Part shown: positions 9,324-17,339 of the stretch, in pieces
How positions within the stretch are numbered: position 1 is the first letter of the stretch
Layout: the number at the start of each line of letters is the position of its first letter
The notes under the pieces: model-generated
What the model was told of the DNA's origin: nothing
Databases searched by the model: none
Seen by the model: only the letters and a program-made list of their open reading frames with translations
DNA from: an uncultured Tateyamaria sp.
Lineage (GTDB): Bacteria > Pseudomonadota > Alphaproteobacteria > Rhodobacterales > Rhodobacteraceae
Direction of reading: 5' to 3'
DNA length: 64,000 nt
Assembly: GCF_947504105.1 (NCBI RefSeq)
Contig: NZ_CANNGP010000003.1
Location: 62,001 to 126,000, forward strand
Position numbers and translations under genes: made by a program

Positions 9324-10225
9324 GCTGTCACCCTTTCCGGGGCGGCGCTGTCACACAGGAAACCAACCCGCCCATCGCCGGTCATCTGGAAACGATAGCG
9401 CTGGCCCGCCCGCACCGGGATTGGTGTCTCAAGCGGGTGATAGGCCGGAGGCCACAGGCTGCCCTCGCGCCGATTACACAGCAGCACCTGGCCATAATGC
9501 GCTTCGAACCATGTCAGAAGGCCGTCGCAGGGGCCGTCCCGGGTGGCGACCACGTCAATGATGCGATCTTCGAGACAGTCGCGGCTGGTGAAGTCGTAGC
9601 GGCGGCACAGGACCCGCGGCGACAATTGTTGCGCCGCGCTTTCATTGACCACCGGGACATATCCGCGCCCATTCATCCGGTTCAGGCAGGACAGATCGAA
9701 CCCGCACGAGGTGTCAAACCGGCAGGTTGCACGCGACGCAGGATCATGCACCATCACTCCGCTTTGAAACACGGCTTCGGGCAGAACCCGTGTCATGGGC
9801 CCACGCAAGGCCGCGATGTCATCAAACAGCTCCAACCCACCTTCGTTGAACACGCCGCAGTCCAGCGCATCGGCAAAAAGGATATCCGCACCTTCCGGCA
9901 GATCGCCATCAACCTGGGCTTGCGCCACAGGCTTGCTGATCACCGTAATTACGCCCTCAAAACCGTTGCTGCGGATCAGCTGGCGGGCATAGCGCACAGC
10001 CTGCGGATCTAAGATCAGGGTAAAGACCCGCATGGCGCCGTATTTGGCAAAACGCATGGCGTTGACGCCAACCCCGCCCCGTAGATCGATCACCGTCTTG
10101 GCCAACAGGTCCAAAGAGGCAATGCAGCTTTCAAGGGCGTGGTCGCGCACCGGATCGCGCAGGTCCGCGATGGCGGGCATCTCTCTAGCCAGGAGCGCGG
10201 GAATGGTCAGAACGGGCGCATTCAT
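9320..10225 (-). CDS. PRMT-like SAM-dependent methyltransferase
   Basis: This 301-residue class I methyltransferase has its SAM-binding motif in degenerate form (VIDLRGGVGVNAMRFAKYGA, with R where most have GxG), then an acidic LILDP. It continues with features of protein arginine methyltransferases: an ADALDCGVFNEGGLELFDDI stretch resembling the PRMT double-E loop, LPEAVFQSGVMVHDP, and FDLSCLNRMNGRGY. The C-terminal part looks like the PRMT beta-barrel. The start ATG follows AAAGGAC; a longer frame to 10369 was rejected because the shorter start overlaps the ligase stop (ATGA). A guanidino or other small-molecule N-methyltransferase is possible. The substrate is unknown. Confidence 0.72.
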   Translation of the reverse strand: MNAPVLTIPALLAREMPAIADLRDPVRDHALESCIASLDLLAKTVIDLRGGVGVNAMRFAKYGAMRVFTLILDPQAVRYARQLIRSNGFEGVITVISKPVAQAQVDGDLPEGADILFADALDCGVFNEGGLELFDDIAALRGPMTRVLPEAVFQSGVMVHDPASRATCRFDTSCGFDLSCLNRMNGRGYVPVVNESAAQQLSPRVLCRRYDFTSRDCLEDRIIDVVATRDGPCDGLLTWFEAHYGQVLLCNRREGSLWPPAYHPLETPIPVRAGQRYRFQMTGDGRVGFLCDSAAPERVTA

Positions 10226-11538
10226 GTGTGATGTCCTTTCAGGCTGGCGTCGTCGCGGATGTCCACAACAGCGCGCGGTTTCTGCTTGGACCCGGTCAGG
10301 TGCGTCGGCAGCGCACCAGACACTTGGAGGTCGACAATGCGACCACGCGCGTACAGTGATCCAAGACATGGGTCCCGGAGCAGCGTGTCGCGGGCAGATC
10401 GCGCCCGGTCCGGGTCAGCAAAGGCACAGGCGTGAGCCGTCAACACATCACCTCCGCCCGCATCCCGGGACACGACGAATTGCACCAACTCACCATTGGG
10501 CACCATCCGCGCGCCCAGATCACCGAGAGCCCGGGCTGATGTCTTTTCCCCGCCAATCTTCAGTAAACGCGCAGCCCGACCCAGCAACCTGATCCGGCGC
10601 GAGGTGCGCCCGCAATCACAGCGCTCTGCATGGCTGGTCCAAGCGGCGCGGTCGCCTGTTTTCATGCGGATCACGGGCATTTCACGCCGATAGAGATTGG
10701 TGACAACCATCTCTCCCTCCGCGGCGGCTTGCCCGCTTTCATCAAGCAACTCGACCAGTTGCAATTCTTCGTGCAGGTGGAATTCGCCGTCCGCGCAATG
10801 GGTACATTGATACCCGATTGTGCCCGCATCAGCGGTCTGGAACGTCCCCCGCACTTTCAGTTCGGGACCAAAAAGCCGCTGCAGTCTTGCGCGCACGGGG
10901 GCAGGCAGAGGCTCTCCCCCGGTGACAACCAGACGCAAGGCCGGGACGGTCTCTGGCGCTGTCTCCCAATGATCGAGATAACCCAACAACTCCGACGGCA
11001 TCGCCAGAAGGGCGTCCACGTTCAGCTCCTGAAACAGTGCGACATTGGCGGTGATGTCCAGACGATCGACAAGGGGCACAATTGTGCAGCCCGTCATGTC
11101 GAGGGCAGCAATCACCGCAAATTCCGAAGCAAAGCGTCCGACTTCTCCAAAGGTGGCGAGCGTATGGTCGGACCCAACGCCACAGGCGGCATAGCCCTTG
11201 CCGTGGATCCGGGCGTTGTTGATGATTTCCTGGTACGAGGTCACAAGCCGCCGTTCGGTCCCGGAACTGCCACTGGTTGAGAACACGATGCACGCGCCGG
11301 GGTCGCGGCTGGGACGGTTGGCGTAGGGACCAATGCCGCAAATGGCGCCGCTGTGATCCTCGGACTCCCCCGGTGTGATGTTGTGCAGGGCAAGCGGACC
11401 GGTGATCCTCTCTGCGACAAGAGGGTGACCGCCACATTCAGCCAACAGGCGGGCCAAAGCAGTTTCCTGATACCGCTCCCGCTCGGCCCGGGGCAGCATG
11501 TCACAATCCACCGGATTTGCATAGACCCGGTTCAGCAT
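10222..11538 (-). CDS. PaaK-like adenylate-forming ligase
   Basis: This 438-residue enzyme belongs to the phenylacetate-CoA-ligase-like branch of the ANL superfamily. The ATP-binding P-loop is FSTSGSSGTERR near residue 80, followed by VVTGGEPLP, a TADAGTIGY motif (the Y/GxTE-like substrate and AMP region), KTGDRA, a Cys-rich CTHC/CDCG pair that could bind zinc, RLLGRAARLLKIGGEKTSA, and a small C-terminal domain. It should activate a carboxylic acid as an adenylate, then transfer it to CoA or directly to an amine. No acyl carrier protein is encoded nearby. It overlaps both neighbours (7 bp and 4 bp). Confidence 0.78.
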   Translation of the reverse strand: MLNRVYANPVDCDMLPRAERERYQETALARLLAECGGHPLVAERITGPLALHNITPGESEDHSGAICGIGPYANRPSRDPGACIVFSTSGSSGTERRLVTSYQEIINNARIHGKGYAACGVGSDHTLATFGEVGRFASEFAVIAALDMTGCTIVPLVDRLDITANVALFQELNVDALLAMPSELLGYLDHWETAPETVPALRLVVTGGEPLPAPVRARLQRLFGPELKVRGTFQTADAGTIGYQCTHCADGEFHLHEELQLVELLDESGQAAAEGEMVVTNLYRREMPVIRMKTGDRAAWTSHAERCDCGRTSRRIRLLGRAARLLKIGGEKTSARALGDLGARMVPNGELVQFVVSRDAGGGDVLTAHACAFADPDRARSARDTLLRDPCLGSLYARGRIVDLQVSGALPTHLTGSKQKPRAVVDIRDDASLKGHHT

Positions 11539-12935
11539 GAGACGGCCTCCACCTTCGCCTCTTGCTGCACGACAAGTACCGGAACCTCGCACCCGCCATT
11601 GCCCACGTTGAACACCTTGTTCACGTGGGCGCGGCTGACACAGCCCGCAAAGCTGTCTCCAAAAAAGAACCAGTCGGCACCAAAGAACTCCTCGCCCGCG
11701 TTTCCGGACCGGGCACGACGGGGTGTGGCCACAGCGCGCTGAATGACACCGTTGCGCGGGGCATAGTCCGCAAGCAAAGCGGCCCAATCGTCGGCCCCAT
11801 GCGCATCCCCCAACTCAACACCGATCCCACGCGTGGTGGCATCTTCCTTGAGCACCCAGGCCGCGCGATCAGCAACAGCCTTGGCCCGAAGCGCCGGCGC
11901 CAAATCCCGCACCCGGCGGGTGGACAGAACACAGGTCTCCACGGCCGCCCGTTCCTCCACGGTGAGACCGGCATGGGCGGCAATGGCCGGATCACTGAGC
12001 GCCGCGAACATGCTCTTGGCCTCGCCGATATACATCGCGCCAAAGCTGTTCAGAAACGTGCAGTGTTTCGAATGGCTGGCCGCGCGCCACGCGGTGGTAT
12101 CCGGGTCTTGGGGGTCAATTTCCAGCGGATCAAGCTTGTTGTAGATCAGGTCGACCCGCCGCCCGTTCAGGTGAATCTCGTCCCCGACTTGCTCAAGCGC
12201 GCGAATATCGGCGGTACTGATGGTGAGGGCGCCCTGCCCCGCCGCGCGGTCAATCGCAGCACGACGTACCAAACTGTCCAACTCGTTGGTATACGTGCCA
12301 TCATAGTTGCAGATCACGGCATGACGGTCGCCATCCGGTGCCTTGATCACGCCCTCCAGAAACCGGACAAACCCCGAGGCATCGTCGATGGCACGCTCCA
12401 CGATTGGCACAGCTTCAGTCAGGCCAGCACCAAGATCGCTGTCCTGCCAGGCCGCGCGCAGATAAGCGCAATGAATGACCCCACCTGGGCAGGCCGCATT
12501 TGGTTCCATCGCCTGCCATCCTGTTTCACGGTCAAACGCCGTGTCGAAACGCATCAACATGACATCGGGCAGCCGACGCTCCTCCGCGGCGATCAGGTCG
12601 AACCACTTGCTGTATCCACCAAAAAAGCGGGTCAGCACCGTATCGGCGTTGCTGCGGATATCAGCGCGGGTCCTGACAATGATCCGGTTGATGCCTGCGC
12701 GCACCAGCCGCAGGTTTTGCGCCGTGGCTGCCACCTGTCCTTCGTCCATCACAAGTGGGCGCAGCGACATAGGCAGCGCACGGCCTTCAAAGTCGATGCC
12801 ACGGTCAGCCATATAGGCCCGGATTGACTTTTCTGTTCGGTCCAGAACGTCGCGCGATGTTTCGTGGACCAAGCGCGCCTGAACGGCATGCTCCAAAGCG
12901 GCAAAGCAATTGTCGGTTTCAATACGATCAAACAT
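11532..12935 (-). CDS. Circularly permuted ATP-grasp-like enzyme (putative amide/peptide ligase)
   Basis: This 467-residue protein has the linear order of circularly permuted ATP-grasp (DUF407-like) and glutathionylspermidine-synthase-like families: LMRFDTAFD, then EPNAACPGG (substrate region), VDLIYNKLDPLEID, NSFGAMYIGEAKSMFAALSD, WVLKEDATTRGIGVELG (ATP-binding Lys), GVIQRAV, and a C-terminal KVFNVGNGGCEVPVLVV. Such enzymes form amide bonds through acylphosphate intermediates. The match is by motif order only, and the true family could be an undescribed branch. It lies between the acetyltransferase (8-bp overlap) and the adenylating ligase (7-bp overlap), so two different carboxylate-activating enzymes are co-translated. 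Confidence 0.6.
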   Translation of the reverse strand: MFDRIETDNCFAALEHAVQARLVHETSRDVLDRTEKSIRAYMADRGIDFEGRALPMSLRPLVMDEGQVAATAQNLRLVRAGINRIIVRTRADIRSNADTVLTRFFGGYSKWFDLIAAEERRLPDVMLMRFDTAFDRETGWQAMEPNAACPGGVIHCAYLRAAWQDSDLGAGLTEAVPIVERAIDDASGFVRFLEGVIKAPDGDRHAVICNYDGTYTNELDSLVRRAAIDRAAGQGALTISTADIRALEQVGDEIHLNGRRVDLIYNKLDPLEIDPQDPDTTAWRAASHSKHCTFLNSFGAMYIGEAKSMFAALSDPAIAAHAGLTVEERAAVETCVLSTRRVRDLAPALRAKAVADRAAWVLKEDATTRGIGVELGDAHGADDWAALLADYAPRNGVIQRAVATPRRARSGNAGEEFFGADWFFFGDSFAGCVSRAHVNKVFNVGNGGCEVPVLVVQQEAKVEAVSC

Positions 12936-13500
12936 GGCAAACTCCTTGAAATGGGCTGGTCACACTTAGCGGCAGTTGTTCGGACGCAAGCGTCTTGAGG
13001 CCGCTCAGCTTGCCTGTGTCCGCACGCAGGCTGCGCAAAGGGTGGCGGGCCTGCACGTCGGGGCGCATGTCGTAACCATGGCGCTGATAGAGCCGGATCG
13101 CCCGCACCTGATGCGCCGACGTCGTAAGCGAGAGACGCTGCGCGCCCAATGCGCGAGCCTTCTCCTCGGCACGGGCCAGCATCCATTGGGCCAGACCTGT
13201 GCCTTGAACACGCGGGGTCACGTACAGCCTGCGAAGCTGCATCGTGGTGCGGGTTTCCGGCTCAAGCCCAAACATGCCCACCACGTCGCTGCCTTGTTCC
13301 ACCATCCAGATGCGTCCGCCGCGCTCTGCGAAACTGTCACCCAAGCGGTCAATCTCGCCCGATCGGGCGCGGCGCATATAGGTATCAAAATGCGCCGCCG
13401 TATCGGCGCTGCGGTAATCGGCATTTCCAGCTTCAAACAGGGCAATCGCGTGATCGCGATCCGTGTCCCGATAGGCACGTATTTGGCGGTCAAAACTCAT
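12928..13500 (-). CDS. GNAT-family N-acetyltransferase
   Basis: This 190-residue GNAT protein has its acetyl-CoA-binding motif A in LRRLYVTPRVQGTGLAQWML (near 88-108, R/Q-x-x-G-x-G/A), followed by LTTSAHQVRAIRLYQRHGY, the usual motif B. The ~40-residue tail after the GNAT core is not part of the family. It is the first gene of the five-gene minus-strand operon and is divergent from the LysR-type gene, so it could acetylate (or otherwise acylate) an amine in the pathway product or give self-protection. The substrate is unknown. Confidence 0.85.
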   Translation of the reverse strand: MSFDRQIRAYRDTDRDHAIALFEAGNADYRSADTAAHFDTYMRRARSGEIDRLGDSFAERGGRIWMVEQGSDVVGMFGLEPETRTTMQLRRLYVTPRVQGTGLAQWMLARAEEKARALGAQRLSLTTSAHQVRAIRLYQRHGYDMRPDVQARHPLRSLRADTGKLSGLKTLASEQLPLSVTSPFQGVCHV

Positions 13501-13581
13501 AATCTATCCTCCACACTCCCCGCAAATCAGCGGGACACCTCAAGGTTGTGTGAAAGAGAGTGATTAGAAAAGCTCAGTTTC

Positions 13582-13596
13582 CTAAGGCAACCTTAG
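13582..13596. promoter_or_regulatory. Perfect LysR-type palindrome (T-N11-A)
   Basis: CTAAGGCAACCTTAG is a perfect 6-3-6 dyad. Its outer bases give the T-N11-A spacing of LysR-regulator recognition sites. It lies between the divergent GNAT-operon start (13500) and the LysR-type start (13666), the classical place for autoregulation and control of the divergent operon. Confidence 0.7.
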
Positions 13597-13665
13597 CAAA
13601 ACTTGATTTGGACACAGGCACACGCTACCATGGCGGGAAATTTCCGGGTGTCGGGGCATGTTTTC

Positions 13666-14562
13666 ATGTTTGATTACAAACTGCTGAATGCCCTCTGGGC
13701 AGTTGTCCGCGAAGGCAGCTTCGAAGGGGCGGCCGTACGGCTCAGCATCACGGCTTCCGCGGTATCCCAGCGGGTAAAACTGTTGGAAAGCCGCGTCGGC
13801 CAGGTCCTTGTGGTCCGTTCCAAGCCCTGTGAGGCGACGCCGATGGGGTACCGTCTCTTTGCGCATATGGAACAGGTCAAGCTGCTTGAACAGGATGTGA
13901 AATCGGACTTTCAAACATCAGGACTTGTTGTGGGCCGTGCACCCGTGGTGCTGCGCGTGGGGGTCAGCGGCGACAGTATGAACACTTGGTTCAATCGGGT
14001 GATTGCGGAATTCTGCACAGATGAAGAGGTCCTAATCCACATCCTGCGTGACGACCGCGAATATACGACAGAGGCCTTGAAACGTGGCGAAGCAATCGCC
14101 ACCGTCACACCGCGCGACCGCATGCTGGATGGATTGAAATCACTGCCGTTGGGCCGCTTGGAGTACAGCGCTGTCGTCAGCCCGGGCTTTCATGCAGATG
14201 CTTTTCCGGAAGGTGTGACGCTTGCCAGCCTATCCGCTGTGCGGGGCATTGCCTTTGATGAAAAGGACAGCTTGCCAGACCTCTGGATCAAGCACGTATT
14301 CGGGGGCCCAACGACAATTGCGACCCACCGGGTGCCGTCATTTGCCGGCTATATCAACGCCTGTCGTGCCGGGATTGGTTGGGGCATAGCACCCAGCCTG
14401 TCAGTCCAAGGCGACATTGCTGCTGGCCGCCTCGTGGAACTGTTTCCAGAGGATCAGATGGCAACCGAACTGGTCTGGCAATACAGCGCGATCTCTTCCG
14501 ACATCCTCAAGCGTCTGACACGAAAGGTGCAGCAGGTCGCACGGGAAATTCTGGTACGCTAG
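13666..14562 (+). CDS. LysR-type regulator, ArgP/LysG (IciA) subfamily
   Basis: This 298-residue protein has an N-terminal winged HTH: DYKLLNALWAVVREGSFEGA, then RLSITASAVSQRVKLLE. The closing pattern VVRSKPCEATPMGYRL...HMEQVKLLEQD is characteristic of ArgP/LysG, which in other bacteria sense lysine or arginine and control the LysE/ArgO exporter. Here the divergent partner is a biosynthetic/export operon rather than lysE. The ATG at 13666 gives the family N-terminus MFDYK; a longer upstream frame from 13603 would cover part of the intergenic control region and was rejected. Confidence 0.88.
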   Translation: MFDYKLLNALWAVVREGSFEGAAVRLSITASAVSQRVKLLESRVGQVLVVRSKPCEATPMGYRLFAHMEQVKLLEQDVKSDFQTSGLVVGRAPVVLRVGVSGDSMNTWFNRVIAEFCTDEEVLIHILRDDREYTTEALKRGEAIATVTPRDRMLDGLKSLPLGRLEYSAVVSPGFHADAFPEGVTLASLSAVRGIAFDEKDSLPDLWIKHVFGGPTTIATHRVPSFAGYINACRAGIGWGIAPSLSVQGDIAAGRLVELFPEDQMATELVWQYSAISSDILKRLTRKVQQVAREILVR

Positions 14563-14577
14563 GTGCGCTTCGGACGA

Positions 14578-16089
14578 TTACGCGAAAGTCGTCGCGAACT
14601 GATCCCGCAGCGCTTTCTTCTGCACCTTACCCATCGTATTGCGCGGAAGTTCGGGCAGCAGCACCAGTTTCTGCGGCTGCTTGAACCGCGCAAGCGACGT
14701 TCCAATTGCGGTCGAAATGGCGTCAAGATCGGGCTGCTGGTCCGGCATGGCCACCAGGACGCCGACAACGCTTTCTCCGAAATCGGGATGCGGCACGCCG
14801 ATGACCGCGCTTTCAAGAACGCCGTCCTGTTCATCCAGCAGCAATTCAATCTCCTTAGGGTAGATGTTGTACCCGCCCGAGATGATCAGATCCTTGTTTC
14901 GGCCCACGATGGTGACATAGCCATCTGCATCCACAACGCCCAGATCACCGGTGATAAAGAACCCGTCCGCCCGCAGTTCCTCCGCGGTCTTTTCCGGCAT
15001 CTGCCAATAGCCCTGGAACACGTTTGGGCCTCGCACCTCGATCTCTCCGATCTGTCCTGGCGGAAGGGGTGCGCCGGTTTTCGGGTCGGTAATCTTCAGT
15101 TCCACCCCCGGCAACGGGAGACCAACAGTCCCCGCACGCCGCTCCCCGTCATAGGGGTTCGAGGTGTTCATGTTGGTTTCGGTCATGCCGTAGCGTTCAA
15201 GGATGCGATGCCCAGTGCGCGCTTTGAACTGAACGTGGGTCTCTGCCAGAAGCGGGGCACTGCCCGATACAAAAAGGCGCATATGCGCCGTGAGCGCCTT
15301 GGTGAAACGCGCATCCCCGAGAAGGCGAGTATAAAACGTGGGGACCCCCATCATGGTTGTCGCGCCCGGCAAATGCGCGATCATCTGGTCCAGATCGAAC
15401 TTGGGTAAAAAGATCATCCGCCCGCCCGACAACAACGTCACATTGGTTGCAACAAATAGTCCATGCGTATGGAAGATCGGCAAGGCATGCAGCAGCACAT
15501 CTTGGGACGTGAAACACCATTCCTGCTTCAAGGTCTGCGCGTTGGACAACAGGTTGGCCTGGCTCAGCATCGCCCCTTTTGAACGCCCCGTTGTTCCCGA
15601 TGTGTAGAGGAAGGCAGCCAGGTCGTCCTTGTCGCGATGCACCGTCTCGAACGTCGTTGGAAAGCGTGCCGCCTTGTCGGCAAACGATCCCGAGCCATCG
15701 GCATTCAGGGTGTCCAGACGGGCGCTGCACCGGTCTGCGATGGCAGCCAATTCGACCCGCTTACTGTCATCGCCCAGCACGCACCCCGCGCCACTATTTT
15801 CAATAAAATAGGCAACTTCGTCCGGCGTGTAGGCCGTATTGAGCGGCAGAAAAACCAACCCGGCTTGCGCACATGCCGCATACACGGCCAACGCTTCGGT
15901 GGACTTGGCGATTTGGACGGCAACGCGATCCCCCGGCGCAAGCCCCATATCCGTCAACAAACCAGCATATTGGGCCGCCGTTTCTAGGAAGGACCGGTAC
16001 GTGACCGCGTCACCGCCAGGCAGTTGCAGGAACACGGCATCACTCTGAAGATGCTGACCAAACAGCGTATCGTAAAGAGGATTGGGCAT
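14578..16089 (-). CDS. matB: Malonyl-CoA synthetase
   Basis: This 503-residue ANL-superfamily enzyme converts malonate, ATP and CoA to malonyl-CoA. The P-loop is YTSGTTGRSKGAM near residue 160; the others are LPIFHTHGLF, ERYGMTETNMNTSNPYDGER, TGDLGVVD, GRNKDLIISGGYNIYPKEIE and a C-terminal acylation Lys in NTMGKVQKKALR. The ERYGMTET followed by MNTSNPY is a recognisable MatB pattern. It is the last gene of the malonate operon, 11 bp after the decarboxylase, and ends convergent to the ArgP-type gene. Confidence 0.92.
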   Translation of the reverse strand: MPNPLYDTLFGQHLQSDAVFLQLPGGDAVTYRSFLETAAQYAGLLTDMGLAPGDRVAVQIAKSTEALAVYAACAQAGLVFLPLNTAYTPDEVAYFIENSGAGCVLGDDSKRVELAAIADRCSARLDTLNADGSGSFADKAARFPTTFETVHRDKDDLAAFLYTSGTTGRSKGAMLSQANLLSNAQTLKQEWCFTSQDVLLHALPIFHTHGLFVATNVTLLSGGRMIFLPKFDLDQMIAHLPGATTMMGVPTFYTRLLGDARFTKALTAHMRLFVSGSAPLLAETHVQFKARTGHRILERYGMTETNMNTSNPYDGERRAGTVGLPLPGVELKITDPKTGAPLPPGQIGEIEVRGPNVFQGYWQMPEKTAEELRADGFFITGDLGVVDADGYVTIVGRNKDLIISGGYNIYPKEIELLLDEQDGVLESAVIGVPHPDFGESVVGVLVAMPDQQPDLDAISTAIGTSLARFKQPQKLVLLPELPRNTMGKVQKKALRDQFATTFA

Positions 16090-16100
16090 CAGGCTTGTTC

Positions 16101-17339
16101 CTATTTTGCTGCAGCGACCAGTGCGCTCAAGGCATGCACCTCCGGCGATGCCGCGACAGTTTTTTCCGTGACGAATTGCTCGTGGTTCGTTGTGATCCGG
16201 GAAAGATCATACATGTAGTTGACCATCGCACCGTATGATTGGCGCATCCCGTTTTCGGACAAATCGGCGTCCGCGTGAACTGCATGGACGGATGCCCCGT
16301 TTCCCAGGTGGAACCGTGCCACCGGGTCGACAGGCAGGCGATCCTCGCGCTTTGCATCCAGCAGGTAGTAAGCCGCCTGCGCTTGCCGCGAGGCATTCTT
16401 AAGCGCGGGGTGGTCCGCCTGGTCCAACCATTTTGACAGGCCCGGGATCGGCGACAGTGTCACGAAGGTCTCGATCAAGGACAGGTCACGCGACAGGTCC
16501 GCTGCCACCTGCTTGATCAATGAATTGCCAAAGGAAATGCCCGCCAACCCGGCCTGGCAGTTCGAGATGGAGTAGAAAACCGCCGTATCCGCCTCTTCTG
16601 CCTCGATGGGATCACGCCCGTCGGCCAGCAAGCTCTGGATGGAATTCGGGATGCCTCTGGTCAACGCAACCTCGACAAAGATCAGCGGCTCATCCGGCAT
16701 CGCGGGATGGAAAAAGCCAAAGCATCGGCGGTCCGACGGCTGCAGACGGCGACGCAGATCATCCCAGCTGTCGATTGCGTGGACTGCTTCGTATGCGATG
16801 ATCTTTTCAAGTATCTCGGCCGGGCTGGACCAGTTTATGGGGCGCAGCACAAGGAAACCACGATTGAACCACGACGCGAACAGATGTTGGAAATCCACAT
16901 CCAGCGGACCAAGCATTCGATCCGTCCGTATCATGCGTAAAAGGTCCTTCCGCATGGATACAAGGTGCGCCGTCCCCCCCGGCACCTGATTGAGCCGTCG
17001 CAACAATTCCTGCCGTCTGGGTTCGCTGGCACGCGCATACTCACGATAACTGCGTTTCGATGGCGCCTCTTTATAAGCTTTCAGGCATTCCACAACCTCT
17101 ACAGGGTCAATCTCGAGGTCCTGCAGCATAAACGCGAAGAACCCCCGCTTTTCAGCGTCATCAGCACCGGCGTATTGATCCAGGATCAAACGCGCCAAGG
17201 TGCTTCCCGACACTTCCCCGCGGGCGCCCAACAGGTCCAGCGCCAGCTCGGTCATCGTGCGCCCTTCCGCGTCCAAAGATACGGCACGCTCGTACCGCCG
17301 ATCAAAGAGTGTCGAAAGAAGCCCCGCGAAATAGCTCAT
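16101..17339 (-). CDS. matA: Malonyl-CoA decarboxylase
   Basis: This 412-residue malonyl-CoA decarboxylase (MCD family) turns malonyl-CoA into acetyl-CoA and CO2. Recognisable parts are an N-terminal helical region, then LVSMRKDLL, LDVDFQHLFASWFNRGFL, FGFFHPAMPDEPLIFVEVAL, FYSISNCQAGLAGISFGN (catalytic Ser region) and a C-terminal FHLGNGASVHAVH...SYGAMVNYMYDL (catalytic His region). The start ATG overlaps the TRAP permease stop (ATGA). With MatB it feeds imported malonate into central metabolism. Confidence 0.93.
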   Translation of the reverse strand: MSYFAGLLSTLFDRRYERAVSLDAEGRTMTELALDLLGARGEVSGSTLARLILDQYAGADDAEKRGFFAFMLQDLEIDPVEVVECLKAYKEAPSKRSYREYARASEPRRQELLRRLNQVPGGTAHLVSMRKDLLRMIRTDRMLGPLDVDFQHLFASWFNRGFLVLRPINWSSPAEILEKIIAYEAVHAIDSWDDLRRRLQPSDRRCFGFFHPAMPDEPLIFVEVALTRGIPNSIQSLLADGRDPIEAEEADTAVFYSISNCQAGLAGISFGNSLIKQVAADLSRDLSLIETFVTLSPIPGLSKWLDQADHPALKNASRQAQAAYYLLDAKREDRLPVDPVARFHLGNGASVHAVHADADLSENGMRQSYGAMVNYMYDLSRITTNHEQFVTEKTVAASPEVHALSALVAAAK

